Shown: positions 15,565 to 24,911, numbered from the stretch's first letter. The stretch: 64,000 nucleotides of DNA from JACRAR01 sp041674385 (GCA_041674385.1 JBAYVU010000004.1:1-64000), one strand, 5' to 3'. Made by a program: numbers and translations. The notes: generated by a model not told the origin, from the sequence alone.

Positions 15565-16730
15565 GGCATGATCTCGACATATTCGTAGACTTCGCAGTCG
15601 GTCAGTTGCCGGCGCTGCGCCAGGTCCAGCCCGGCATACCAGGCTTGCGGGTCGCGCCGGTCGATCTCGCGGCCGATGAACCTCACCAGCTCGCAGATCG
15701 GCTCAACCACGTTGCGGCGATAGCGTTCGTCCTTTTTCACATAGCCGAGGTGAAGGTTCTTCATGCAGTTGCGGCGGCACCAGGAGAGCGCCTCGCAGTT
15801 TTCGCAGGGCATGTCCGGATGGGACTGCAACGGGCTCTTTTTCAGCCAGTTGTCGATCAGGTCGCCCTGCTGCATGTTCGGCAGGTACATCAGGTCGGGG
15901 CAGGGAAATATCTTGCCGTCGGGCATGACGTTGATGAGGTGGCTGGAGGCGCGGCACTGGGTCAGCCCGGCATAGAGTTCCTGGGCTCGCGACGGCAGCA
16001 GCTTGTTGCGCAGGATGCCCATCAGCGGGATCATCGGATAGAGCCGGTCGCCGGGGGCGAACATCTTGTCGATCAATCGCGTCAGCACCGCCTGGCGTTT
16101 GGCGGCAGCCTCGGCCGGGTATTTCTCGTCGGCGACGAACTGGAAATAGACGTAGTCAAAGTCCCCGGTGAGCGCATCGAGTTCCTCGAAGGTGGTATCC
16201 GGGTCGCTCCAGGTGACGCGTGCGGTAATGCTGCCGCCGACCTTGCCGCGGATGTGTTGCAGGTTCTTCAGCACCTGCCGGTAAATGCCGCGCCCGCGGT
16301 AGCCGTCGGTGGTCATCTCGCCGCCGTCGATGGAAACCAGGATGTTCGAAAGCTTCGCGAGCAGCCAGTCGGGCAGGTTGTCGAGCAACGTGCCGTTGGT
16401 CTGCAATTGGAAGCGGAACAACGGAAAGCGCCGCATCACGGCCTCGATGAATTCCACATTCAGCGTCGGTTCGCCGCCGTAGAAAGTGACGTAGATTTCC
16501 TTGCCGGCCAGTTGCTTTTCGACGAAAGCCGCGAGCTGGTCGATGTCGTAGGCCACATGCTGCTGGGAGCCGAGCACTTCGCCGACGCCCAGGGAGCAGT
16601 AGCTGCACTTGAGGTTGCACTTCAGGGTGGTCAATAGTTGCAGCTCGACCCGGCCGCCGACAATGGCATCGGCAGGGGCGGATTCGGCAACGCCGACAGA
16701 CGGTTTGGATAGAAGGCTTTGACAAGGCAT
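15561..16730 (-). CDS. radical SAM/SPASM-type enzyme, probably peptide- or protein-modifying
   Basis: The 389-residue protein has the radical SAM cluster motif CNLKCSYC (C38, C42, C45) and a glycine-rich SAM contact YGGEPTLN. Its C-terminal cysteine-rich region (C..PDGKIFPCPD, then PCENCEALSWCRRNC) can hold extra Fe-S clusters as in SPASM/twitch enzymes. Such enzymes mature peptides or proteins. The ATG at 16730 (GGGA about 8 bases upstream) is preferred over a GTG at 16772. The gene converges with the multi-enzyme gene and their stop codons overlap in the shared bases ctag. No obvious precursor peptide gene is adjacent. A functional link with the papain-like protein is inference. Confidence 0.82.
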   Translation of the reverse strand: MPCQSLLSKPSVGVAESAPADAIVGGRVELQLLTTLKCNLKCSYCSLGVGEVLGSQQHVAYDIDQLAAFVEKQLAGKEIYVTFYGGEPTLNVEFIEAVMRRFPLFRFQLQTNGTLLDNLPDWLLAKLSNILVSIDGGEMTTDGYRGRGIYRQVLKNLQHIRGKVGGSITARVTWSDPDTTFEELDALTGDFDYVYFQFVADEKYPAEAAAKRQAVLTRLIDKMFAPGDRLYPMIPLMGILRNKLLPSRAQELYAGLTQCRASSHLINVMPDGKIFPCPDLMYLPNMQQGDLIDNWLKKSPLQSHPDMPCENCEALSWCRRNCMKNLHLGYVKKDERYRRNVVEPICELVRFIGREIDRRDPQAWYAGLDLAQRRQLTDCEVYEYVEIMP

Positions 16731-16765
16731 GGTCAGTCCCGGTGGATCAGAGGGTCGATTGGTCT

Positions 16766-16806
16766 GGAACACCCGCAGGTGTTCCGCTGGGTCGCCAGCG
16801 ACTGGC
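16766..16806 (-). promoter_or_regulatory. two adjacent perfect hairpins in the leader of the radical SAM gene
   Basis: GGAACACC (16766-16773) and GGTGTTCC (16778-16785) are perfect complements with a 4-base loop. CGCTGG (16785-16790) and CCAGCG (16795-16800) form a second stem. A third overlapping pair, GCCAG (16794-16798) with CTGGC (16802-16806), is an alternative fold. The elements lie 36-76 bases upstream of the ATG at 16730 and could control its translation or transcription. Confidence 0.45.
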
Positions 16807-16961
16807 GTGGCTGAAGGATCAGCGCGTCATCACCTGCCCCGCGGGGGGGCATGCTTGGGAATTGCCGTTTCCCCGAAGCGCATACGGGCGGCGCCGGATT
16901 CGCTTCGACGGTGGGGTTGGCGGAGATGGATCACAATGAATTCAAGGATATCGGGGGCTTA

Positions 16962-16991
16962 ATTATAAGTCCAACCACAACCGGAATTGAA
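16962..16991 (-). promoter_or_regulatory. possible promoter of the radical SAM gene
   Basis: On the minus strand a perfect TATAAT (16962-16967) lies 18 bases after TTCAAT (16986-16991), about 230 bases before the gene start. The -35 match is weak. Apart from the hairpins and this element, the 16731-17101 gap shows no convincing gene on either strand. Confidence 0.3.
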
Positions 16992-17101
16992 GACCGGCGA
17001 TACCCGCCGGGGAAATGCCGCAGACAGGATTTCAGCATTCGAATTTCATGCGCTGAAAGTCGCAGCGGGTTGGTTGCAGAACAGGCCCTCGCCGATATTG
17101 C

Positions 17102-17224
17102 GCCACTTCTCCCACGACGGCCACCACTTTAGCTCCGGCTTCTCCGACCAACTATCAGCTCTGGCTGGGTGCGCAAGACAATCTGGGCCGTCGCTACTAC
17201 AGCAAATTCATCGTCACGCTGTAG
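17102..17224 (+). pseudogene. possible 3' relic of a lost exported-protein gene
   Basis: One plus frame reads a Thr/Ala/Pro-rich stretch, then NYQLWLGAQDNLGRRYYSKF and IVTL before a TAG at 17222. It looks like the natural C-terminus of a secreted or pilin-like protein. Upstream in frame there is a stop at 17054 and no usable start with a ribosome-binding site. A truncated gene fragment is the simplest reading. Confidence 0.3.
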
Positions 17225-17234
17225 TCGGCAAGGC

Positions 17235-17978
17235 CTATACCGGATTGTCGATGTCGACGTAGGTACACTCCAGGCCGAGCCTGTCTTGCAAGTGGGCCCC
17301 CACTGCCTGAACCCCGTAACGCTCGCTCGCGTGGTGGCCGGCGGCGATGTAGGGTATCCCCGTCTCGCGCGCCAGATGCACCGTCGGTTCGGATATCTCG
17401 CCGGAGATGAAGCAATCGGCGCCGGTGGCGATGGCCTGCTCAAAGTAATCCTGCGCTCCCCCCGAACACCAAGCAATGCACTTCAGCGGCCGGTTGGCGT
17501 CGCCAACCAGTTGCGGGGTGCGTCCCAGTCGCTTTTCCAGCTCGCCGGCGAGTTGTCCGGCGTTGGCGGCGCCGGTGCTGCCGAGAAAACCGATCTCCTG
17601 CTCGCCGAAGCGACCTGTCACGCGCCAACCGAGGCGTTGCGCCAGTTGCGCGTTGTTGCCCAGTTCCGGGTGGGCGTCGAGCGGCAGATGGTAGGCGAAC
17701 AGACTGATGTCATGCGCCAGCAGGGTCGCCATGCGGCGCTTGCGGAATCCATCGATGCGCCCATCCTCGGATTTCCAGAACCAGCCGTGGTGAACCAGGA
17801 TCGCATCGGCGTCTTGGGCCACCGCGGCATCGAGTAGCGCCTGGCAGGCGGTGACGCCGCAAACGATCTTATGAACCTCGGCACGGCCTTCCACTTGCAG
17901 GCCGTTTGGGCAATAATCACGGAAGCGTGCTGCTTCCAGGCATTCATCGAGATAACTTGCAAGCTCATCGCGCTGCAT
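17235..17978 (-). CDS. NIF3-like dinuclear metal centre protein
   Basis: The 247-residue protein belongs to the NIF3/YbgI family (also annotated GTP cyclohydrolase 1 type 2 homologue), which forms toroidal hexamers with a two-metal site. Seen in the sequence: the early motif RDYCPNGLQVEG, the metal ligands in ILVHHGWFWK, and the C-terminal GHHASERYGVQAVG. The physiological role of the family is not settled. The start ATG at 17978 has GGAG about 8 bases upstream. It is divergent from the protease gene at 18010 with 31 bases between, so the two share a control region. This pair next to the tat genes is common in betaproteobacteria. Confidence 0.9.
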   Translation of the reverse strand: MQRDELASYLDECLEAARFRDYCPNGLQVEGRAEVHKIVCGVTACQALLDAAVAQDADAILVHHGWFWKSEDGRIDGFRKRRMATLLAHDISLFAYHLPLDAHPELGNNAQLAQRLGWRVTGRFGEQEIGFLGSTGAANAGQLAGELEKRLGRTPQLVGDANRPLKCIAWCSGGAQDYFEQAIATGADCFISGEISEPTVHLARETGIPYIAAGHHASERYGVQAVGAHLQDRLGLECTYVDIDNPV

Positions 17979-18009
17979 GGTGATTCTCCAACCAGTAGGA
18001 AAACGAAGT

Positions 18010-19185
<1,176 letters not shown>

Positions 19186-19194
19186 ACTGGGAAA

Positions 19195-19947
19195 TCAGTT
19201 CCCGTCGGCGCCGGCTTGGGGTTCTGTCTTGGTCGGCTGGGAGAGGAAGCTGGCCACGACGATGCCCAGCTCGTACAGCAACCATAACGGCACGGCCAGC
19301 AGGAATTGCGACAACACGTCGGGCGGCGTGAATATCGCGCCGATCACGAAGGCGCCGACGATGACGTAAGGCCGCACTTCCCGGAGCTTGTCGACGCCGA
19401 CCAGTCCGGTCTTGACCAGCACGATGACGACGACCGGCACTTCGAAGGTGATGCCGAAAGCCAGGAAGGTCGACATGACGAAAGAGAGGTATTTGTCGAT
19501 ATCGGTCATCACCGCCACGCCCTCCGGCGCGAATTGGTTCACAAAGACGAAGACGGTGGGAAAGACGATGAAATAGGCAAACGCCATGCCGGTGAAGAAC
19601 AGGATCACGCTGGAAACGAGCAGCGGCAGCGTCAGCTTCTTTTCATGCGCATACAGCCCGGGTGCGACAAAAGCCCAGGCCTGGTAAAGCACATAAGGCA
19701 GGGCGATGAGGAAAGCCACCATCAGCGTGACCTTCATCGGGACGAAAAAGGCGCCGGCCACATCGGTGGCGATCATCTGCCCGCCCCGTGGCAACGCGGC
19801 CAGCATGGGCTTGGCCAAGAGCGTGTAGATCTCGCGCGCCCAACCGACCAGGCCGAGGAAAACCACGATGACGGCGATGATCGAGCGGATCAGCCGGTCG
19901 CGCAGTTCGATCAGATGGGAGATGAAGCTTTCCTGGATGTCAGACAT
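19195..19947 (-). CDS. tatC: twin-arginine translocase subunit TatC
   Basis: Core receptor of the Tat system that moves folded proteins across the inner membrane; with TatB it binds twin-arginine signal peptides. The 250-residue protein begins SFISHLIELRDRLIRSI, the typical cytoplasmic N-terminal signature, and has six hydrophobic helices. The conserved FxxPxLxxxEKK-type loop is present as APGLYAHEKKLTLP. The start overlaps the tatB 3' end by 8 bases. It is the last gene of the hisE-HIT-tatA-tatB-tatC unit. Confidence 0.97.
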   Translation of the reverse strand: MSDIQESFISHLIELRDRLIRSIIAVIVVFLGLVGWAREIYTLLAKPMLAALPRGGQMIATDVAGAFFVPMKVTLMVAFLIALPYVLYQAWAFVAPGLYAHEKKLTLPLLVSSVILFFTGMAFAYFIVFPTVFVFVNQFAPEGVAVMTDIDKYLSFVMSTFLAFGITFEVPVVVIVLVKTGLVGVDKLREVRPYVIVGAFVIGAIFTPPDVLSQFLLAVPLWLLYELGIVVASFLSQPTKTEPQAGADGN

Positions 19948-20308
19948 GCTCGGCTTTGGCTTTGTCGACAGTCGGGGCTGCGGCTGAGTCAGACGGATTG
20001 ACCGGCGCCTGGGCGGATTCCTCCGGTGGCGCGATGGTCTGGTTCAAGGAATCCTCGACGGCACGCATTTCCTGGGTCAGCGAGGTTTCCAGTCCGCGCG
20101 TCTGGTTGGCCAGCTGCTCTTGCAGCTTCTTGAGTTCTTCGAGCTGAATTTCGCGGTTGATGTCGGCTTTGACGTCATTGACATAACGTTGCAGCCGCCC
20201 CAGCAAAATGCCGGCGGTACGCGCCACCTTGGGCAATCGCTCGGGGCCGATGACGATCAGCGCCACCAGGGCGATGACCACCAGTTCGGAAAATCCGACG
20301 TCGAACAT
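19940..20308 (-). CDS. tatB: Sec-independent translocase subunit TatB
   Basis: Single-pass inner-membrane protein that forms the substrate receptor with TatC. The 122-residue product starts MFDVGFSELVVIALVALIVIGPERLP, the typical short periplasmic tip, transmembrane helix and hinge of TatB with the conserved Glu in the helix. A long amphipathic helix and an acidic, Pro/Ala-rich tail follow. It lies 18 bases downstream of tatA and overlaps tatC. Confidence 0.96.
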   Translation of the reverse strand: MFDVGFSELVVIALVALIVIGPERLPKVARTAGILLGRLQRYVNDVKADINREIQLEELKKLQEQLANQTRGLETSLTQEMRAVEDSLNQTIAPPEESAQAPVNPSDSAAAPTVDKAKAEHV

Positions 20309-20326
20309 ACGGTGGACAATCCGGGT

Positions 20327-20551
20327 CTAGTTCTTGACCTTGTCCTTGATCTCGCCTTCAAGGGTATGGCCACTCGATGGGGGGGGCTCGGTGCCCGCGG
20401 TCTTTTCGCTGGTGCCCTCGCGCATGCCTTCCTTGAAACCTTTGACGGCGCCGCCCAGGTCGGAACCGATATTGCGCAGTTTCTTGGTTCCGAACACCAG
20501 CATGACGATTACCAACACGATCAGCCAGTGCCAAATGCTCAAGCCGCCCAT
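20327..20551 (-). CDS. tatA: Sec-independent translocase subunit TatA
   Basis: Pore-forming Tat component, 74 residues. It starts MGGLSIWHWLIVLVIVMLVF, then the hinge GTKKLRNIGSDLGGAVKGFK, which matches TatA rather than TatB. The tail is charged and short. AAGGAGA lies about 5 bases before the ATG. The gene sits between the HIT gene (10 bases upstream) and tatB. Confidence 0.96.
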   Translation of the reverse strand: MGGLSIWHWLIVLVIVMLVFGTKKLRNIGSDLGGAVKGFKEGMREGTSEKTAGTEPPPSSGHTLEGEIKDKVKN

Positions 20552-20561
20552 GTGCTTCTCC

Positions 20562-20909
20562 TTATTTACAAATCATTCTTCCCAGGGGATCAGGCCCGCC
20601 AAGGATATGGATGTGCAAATGATACACCTCTTGTTGACCGATCCGCCCAGTATTGACGATGGTGCGGAAGCCCTCTGTCAATCCCTGTTCGCGCGCCAGG
20701 CGGCCAGCCATGGCGAGCATCTTGCCGAGTACGGCCGCGTGCTGCATGTCCGCCTCGGCCAGCGAGGGAATATGCAGTTTCGGGATAATCATGAAATGCA
20801 CCGGGGCGGCCGGACGGATATCGTGAAAGGCGAAAACGTCCTCGTCCTCGAAGACCTTCTTGCTGGGTATCTCGCCAGCGGCAATCTTGCAGAATAGGCA
20901 GTCGCTCAT
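20562..20909 (-). CDS. HIT-family (HinT-like) nucleotide-binding protein
   Basis: Histidine triad protein of 115 residues, of the HinT branch that hydrolyses purine nucleoside phosphoramidates. It starts CLFCKIAAGEIPSKKVFEDE and carries the triad motif HLHIHILGG near the C-terminus. Its ATG overlaps the hisE stop (ATGA, 20906-20909), so translation is probably coupled. Placement between hisE and tatA is a common betaproteobacterial arrangement. Confidence 0.95.
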   Translation of the reverse strand: MSDCLFCKIAAGEIPSKKVFEDEDVFAFHDIRPAAPVHFMIIPKLHIPSLAEADMQHAAVLGKMLAMAGRLAREQGLTEGFRTIVNTGRIGQQEVYHLHIHILGGPDPLGRMICK

Positions 20910-21238
20910 GCTTTCCCCGCAGTGCGCGAGTTTTTCTCGTCGATGCCGGAGATGCCTTCGCGACGACGAAACTCCGCCAGGACATCATCCACGCCGACAC
21001 CGAAATGCGCCATGAGAATCATGCTGTGGAACCACAAGTCGGTGACCTCGTGAACCAGGTGCCGGAGATCGCCGTCCTTGGCGGCCATGATGGTTTCGGC
21101 TGCCTCTTCCGCCACCTTTTTGCAAATGCTATCGGTACCCTTGGCATACAGGCTGGCAACATAGGACGAATCGGGCGCAGAGCCCTTGCGTTCGGCCAGC
21201 GTCGCCTGGACACGGTGAATGACTTCGGGATCGATCAT
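20906..21238 (-). CDS. hisE: phosphoribosyl-ATP pyrophosphatase
   Basis: Second step of histidine synthesis: hydrolysis of PR-ATP to PR-AMP. The 110-residue all-helical protein has the MazG-like acidic motif around EEAAETIMAAKDGDLRHLVH and EVTDLWFH. AAGGAG lies five bases before the ATG. It is separate from hisI, as in many proteobacteria outside the enterics. Here it is cut off from hisI by an 831-base gene on the opposite strand, so it must have its own promoter. Confidence 0.95.
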   Translation of the reverse strand: MIDPEVIHRVQATLAERKGSAPDSSYVASLYAKGTDSICKKVAEEAAETIMAAKDGDLRHLVHEVTDLWFHSMILMAHFGVGVDDVLAEFRRREGISGIDEKNSRTAGKA

Positions 21239-21388
21239 GTCAGCTCCTTGAAAATTTTTATCTATATTGCATCAAATGCGGCCATTACGATAATCAACTG
21301 CGCATTGATCAGGGGATGAAGTACGAATCATACTGCCTAACGCCGAAAACAAGAATTCTGCCGCAAGGCCTTTAGAATATGATTTACT

Positions 21389-21394
21389 TATAAT
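21389..21394 (+). promoter_or_regulatory. perfect -10 box upstream of the membrane coiled-coil gene
   Basis: TATAAT lies 40 bases before the start at 21435 in an AT-rich stretch. No good -35 is visible at 16-18 bases, so the promoter is only half supported. Confidence 0.35.
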
Positions 21395-21434
21395 GAATTC
21401 TGGTGCGTGACTGACCAATTTTATTTGAGGCTTT

Positions 21435-22265
21435 ATGGAACCCGACAGCGATCAGAAAGAGGATGCCCTGGAAGTACCCGCGGAAGCAGCTGCGGAAGTG
21501 CCTGCCGAAGCACCCCCGGCAGTAGCGCCCACGGCAACCCCGGCAGCGCCTCCGGAAGATCCCCCGCTAGCGAAGCAGCGGCTATGGCCGCGCATCAAGC
21601 AATCCATGCAAGGGACAGGGCGGCTGTTGCTGCGCCCAATACATTTATTGCGGGCCGGCCTGGCGAAAATCGCCGATGCCGGTAGAGGCCTGCTGAAACG
21701 CCTCAGAAAACCCGCCGCAGAACCGGCAGAGGAAGAAGCCCACACCGACAAAAGAGGCGCGGAGCGCGATGAGCGCCCCGGCAAAGGCAGCGCTCGTGCA
21801 GAGCGCCACAAGGAGGCAGCACCCAAGGAGGCGCCGGCGCCTCAACCGCAGAAAGGCGTGCCCAGTGTTTTGCTCTACCTGATGGTATTGCTCATCGGCG
21901 TCGTCGTCGGCATGACATTCTCCTTCGCCTTGCTGTCGACCATGGTTTTCAATCAGGCGCAAAAAATCGAGGCCCAGAATGACGAGATATCCCAGCTGGA
22001 GAAGCAACATTCAATACTCCTGGAATCCGAGGCCAAATACCGCAATGAGAATGCCGAATATCGGCAGCGCTTGAATAAACTGGAAACGCTTGCGGCTGCC
22101 CAGAACGCCCCCAAAGAAACCCCATCGCATGAGTCCGGAGAGAATCCGACCGTACCGCCGAGCGGGAAATCGGCTGCCCCCAGGAAAACCGGCAACTGTA
22201 ATCTGGAAGTGGGTAATATCGGCAACAACCTGTCCCGTTGCGTCGACGAGTTCAACCGCAAGTAG
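21435..22265 (+). CDS. inner-membrane protein with coiled coil, unknown function
   Basis: The 276-residue protein has an Ala/Pro/Glu-rich N-terminus (about 1-45), a basic segment, then a charged Lys/Arg/Glu region to about 145. One membrane helix follows at about 150-175 (VLLYLMVLLIGVVVGMTFSF), then a coiled coil at about 178-218 (NQAQKIEAQNDEISQLEKQH). The short tail has two cysteines. Topology is probably N-terminus in the cytoplasm and coiled coil in the periplasm. TGAGG lies upstream of the ATG. It faces opposite to the his genes on both sides, and I recognise no family. Confidence 0.6.
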   Translation: MEPDSDQKEDALEVPAEAAAEVPAEAPPAVAPTATPAAPPEDPPLAKQRLWPRIKQSMQGTGRLLLRPIHLLRAGLAKIADAGRGLLKRLRKPAAEPAEEEAHTDKRGAERDERPGKGSARAERHKEAAPKEAPAPQPQKGVPSVLLYLMVLLIGVVVGMTFSFALLSTMVFNQAQKIEAQNDEISQLEKQHSILLESEAKYRNENAEYRQRLNKLETLAAAQNAPKETPSHESGENPTVPPSGKSAAPRKTGNCNLEVGNIGNNLSRCVDEFNRK

Positions 22266-22294
22266 GGACGGCAGGCGGGGGGAACTTCGGCAGC

Positions 22295-22681
22295 CTACTT
22301 ATAGATGGTCTTGGGGTCTTTCAACACCGGTTCGACTGCTTGCCAGCCGTTTTTCTCCAGCTTCTGGAAAAAGCAGCTGCGCCGCCCGGTGTGGCAGGCG
22401 ATGCCGCCAGTTTGCTCGATCTTCAGCAGGATCACGTCGTTGTCGCAATCCGTGCGTATCTCGCGGATGATCTGGGTATGGCCCGACTCCTCGCCCTTGT
22501 GCCACAGCTTGCGCCGCGAACGCGACCAGTAGATGGCTTCGCCGCATTCGGCACTGCGTTCCAGCGCCTCGCGGTTCATCCAGGCGAACATCAGCACTTC
22601 ACCGGTCGCCGCATCCTGCGCGATGACCGGCACCAGTCCGTGTTCATCCCATTTCACCTGATTGAGCCAATTGACACTCAT
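22295..22681 (-). CDS. hisI: phosphoribosyl-AMP cyclohydrolase
   Basis: Third step of histidine synthesis: opens the purine ring of PR-AMP. The 128-residue protein has the motifs VLMFAWMNREAL, GEAIYWSRSRRKLWHKGEES and the metal-binding DCDNDVILLK with GIACHTGRRSCFF. It is the monofunctional form, without a HisE domain. Its ATG overlaps the hisF stop as ATGA (22678-22681). The frame is open upstream into hisF, which I treat as non-coding. Confidence 0.96.
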   Translation of the reverse strand: MSVNWLNQVKWDEHGLVPVIAQDAATGEVLMFAWMNREALERSAECGEAIYWSRSRRKLWHKGEESGHTQIIREIRTDCDNDVILLKIEQTGGIACHTGRRSCFFQKLEKNGWQAVEPVLKDPKTIYK

Positions 22682-23436
22682 AGTCTGACCTCGATTCCCT
22701 TCGAATACATGAATTCCTTGGCCTGACGCACGGTATATTCGCCGTAATGGAATATGCTGGCTGCCAGGACGGCATCGGCCTTGCCTTCTATCACGCCATC
22801 GGCAAGATGTTGCAGGTTGCCCACGCCGCCGCTGGCAATCACCGGGATATCGATGGCTTCCGACACGGCGCGGGTCAGCGCCAGATCGAAACCGTTCTTG
22901 GTGCCGTCGCGGTCCATGCTGGTCAGCAAGATTTCGCCGGCGCCCAGCGCCTGGACTTGTAGCGCCCAAGCGACCGCATCCAGTCCGGTGCCCTGCCGAC
23001 CGCCGTGGGTGAAGACTTCCCAGTGTCCGGCGGACGATTGCTTGGCATCGATGGCCACCACGATGCACTGACTGCCGACCTTGTCCGAAGCATCGGCCAC
23101 CAGTTGCGGATTCTGCACCGCGGCGGTGTTCATGCTGACCTTGTCGGCGCCGGCATTCAACAGTCGGCGCACGTCGGCCACGACCCGCACGCCCCCGCCG
23201 ACAGTCAGCGGAATGAACACCTGCTCGGCAACCTGTTCGACAACATGCAGGATGATATCGCGCTGATCGGAACTGGCGGTAATGTCGAGGAACGTCAGTT
23301 CATCGGCACCCTGCTCGTCATAGCGCCGGGCAATCTCGACCGGATCGCCGGCGTCGCGCAGGGCGACGAAATTAACCCCCTTGACGACGCGGCCGGCGTT
23401 GACGTCAAGACAGGGAATGATACGTTTGGCGAGCAT
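22678..23436 (-). CDS. hisF: imidazole glycerol phosphate synthase subunit HisF (cyclase)
   Basis: With HisH it converts PRFAR and ammonia to imidazole glycerol phosphate and AICAR. The 252-residue beta/alpha barrel starts MLAKRIIPCLDVNAGRVVKG, with the catalytic Asp in CLDV and a second Asp in the strand SMDRDGTKNGFDL. Phosphate-binding loops GGGVR and ASGGVGN are present. It lies 18 bases after hisA and overlaps hisI by four bases. Confidence 0.97.
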   Translation of the reverse strand: MLAKRIIPCLDVNAGRVVKGVNFVALRDAGDPVEIARRYDEQGADELTFLDITASSDQRDIILHVVEQVAEQVFIPLTVGGGVRVVADVRRLLNAGADKVSMNTAAVQNPQLVADASDKVGSQCIVVAIDAKQSSAGHWEVFTHGGRQGTGLDAVAWALQVQALGAGEILLTSMDRDGTKNGFDLALTRAVSEAIDIPVIASGGVGNLQHLADGVIEGKADAVLAASIFHYGEYTVRQAKEFMYSKGIEVRL

Positions 23437-23454
23437 GAAAGCTGCGGCTGCGGG

Positions 23455-24201
23455 TCAGCGACTGGCCGACAACTTGTCGGCTTCGGCCTGAGCCTTCTTG
23501 AAATCGAGCTTGCCTTCGTAGATGGCGCGGCCGGTGATGGCGCCGCTGATGCCTTCGTCCTGAACCGCACACAGCGCCCTGATGTCTTTCATGCTGGCGA
23601 TGCCGCCGCTGGCGATCACCGGGATGTGCAAGGCCTGTGCGAGCTTGACGGTGGCTTCGATGTTGATGCCGGACATCATGCCGTCGCGGCCGATATCCGT
23701 GTAGATCACCGCTTCGACGCCGTAATCCTCGAACTTCCGCGACAGGTCGACGACATCGTGTCCGGTCATTTTCGACCAGCCATCCACCGCCACCTTGCCG
23801 TCCTTGGCGTCGAGGCCGACAATGATATGGCCGGGGAAGGCGCTGCACGCGTCGTGCAGGAAGCCGGGGTTCTTGACCGCGGCGGTGCCGATGATGACAT
23901 AGGTGAGGCCATCGTCGAGACAGCGCTCGATGGTGTCGAGGTCGCGAATGCCGCCGCCCAGCTGCACCGGAATTTCCAGGCCGACTTCCTTGAGAATCGC
24001 CTTGATCGCCGGCTCGTTTTTCGGCTTGCCGGCAAAGGCGCCGTTCAGATCGACCAGATGCAGCCGGCGCGCACCCAGGCTTATCCAATGGCGCGCCATG
24101 GCCGCCGGGTCTTCGGAAAACACCGTGGCATCTTCCATGGCGCCCTGTTTAAGGCGGACACAATGTCCATCCTTGAGGTCGATAGCAGGTATCAGCAGCA
24201 T
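23455..24201 (-). CDS. hisA: ProFAR isomerase (HisA)
   Basis: Converts ProFAR to PRFAR by an Amadori rearrangement. The 248-residue barrel starts MLLIPAIDLKDGHCVRLKQG, with catalytic Asp in AIDL and a second Asp in YTDIGRDGMMSG. Phosphate-binding GGGIRD and ASGGIAS loops are visible. It is homologous to HisF but has the HisA-specific N-terminus. It follows hisH by 52 bases. Confidence 0.97.
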   Translation of the reverse strand: MLLIPAIDLKDGHCVRLKQGAMEDATVFSEDPAAMARHWISLGARRLHLVDLNGAFAGKPKNEPAIKAILKEVGLEIPVQLGGGIRDLDTIERCLDDGLTYVIIGTAAVKNPGFLHDACSAFPGHIIVGLDAKDGKVAVDGWSKMTGHDVVDLSRKFEDYGVEAVIYTDIGRDGMMSGINIEATVKLAQALHIPVIASGGIASMKDIRALCAVQDEGISGAITGRAIYEGKLDFKKAQAEADKLSASR

Positions 24202-24253
24202 AGTGAGATGGATTGAAGGGAAAGCGAAAATCGATGGGAAGAAGAATTTCGGA

Positions 24254-24904
24254 TCAAGGTTTCCACTGCATGAAATTGGCGAGCAGCGCCAAGCCGTCGC
24301 GGGCGCTTTTTTCCGGATGAAATTGCACAGCGAAGATATTATCGCGTGCTACCGCGCTGGTAAAGGGGATACCGTAATCGGTCCTGCCGACGATCGCGTC
24401 AGGCAGCGCGGGTTCGACGTAATAGCTATGCACGAAGTAGAAGCGCGATGCGTCCCGAATGCCGGCCCAGAGCGGATGGGGGCTGGCCTGGGGCATTTGA
24501 TGGACCTCGTTCCAGCCCATGTGCGGGACTTTCAGGCGGCTGCCGTCCGGCTTTACCATGGCAAGGCGCGGGAAACGCGGCACCCGGCCGGGCAGCACAT
24601 TCAGCCCCATGACGCCCCCTTCCTCGGCTTGGCCGAAAAGCATTTGCAAGCCGACGCAAATGCCCAGGAAGGGCTGGGTCCGCGCAGCCCGTATGACGGC
24701 ATCGCGCAGACCGCGGATTTCCAGTTCGCGCATGCAGTCGGGCATCGCCCCTTGACCCGGCACCACGACCCGGTCGGCGGCTGCGATCTGGGCCGCATCG
24801 GAAGTGATGAGCACGCGATCCCCGGGGGCAACATGCTCGATCGCCTTGGCGACGGAGCGCAGATTGCCCATGCCGTAATCAACAACTGCCACGGTGCAAC
24901 TCAT
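24254..24904 (-). CDS. hisH: imidazole glycerol phosphate synthase subunit HisH (glutaminase)
   Basis: Class I glutamine amidotransferase that feeds ammonia to HisF. The 216-residue protein has the nucleophile in FLGICVGLQMLF, the oxyanion region PGQGAMPDCM and the His-Glu pair in AVQFHPEKSARDG. The start MSCTVAVVDYGMGN is the family start. It lies 7 bases downstream of hisB. Confidence 0.97.
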   Translation of the reverse strand: MSCTVAVVDYGMGNLRSVAKAIEHVAPGDRVLITSDAAQIAAADRVVVPGQGAMPDCMRELEIRGLRDAVIRAARTQPFLGICVGLQMLFGQAEEGGVMGLNVLPGRVPRFPRLAMVKPDGSRLKVPHMGWNEVHQMPQASPHPLWAGIRDASRFYFVHSYYVEPALPDAIVGRTDYGIPFTSAVARDNIFAVQFHPEKSARDGLALLANFMQWKP

Positions 24905-24911
24905 GATCGGG

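Noticed and set aside
16926..17132. Small plus-strand ORF (MDHNEFKDIGGLIISP...) as a RiPP precursor for the radical SAM enzyme
   Set aside because: Ribosome-binding site spacing is poor, the C-terminal half looks like shadow sequence, and it is on the opposite strand with no leader-core pattern.
22295..23068. 257-codon version of hisI
   Set aside because: The upstream half lies inside hisF; the ATGA overlap at 22678-22681 gives the expected 128-residue protein.
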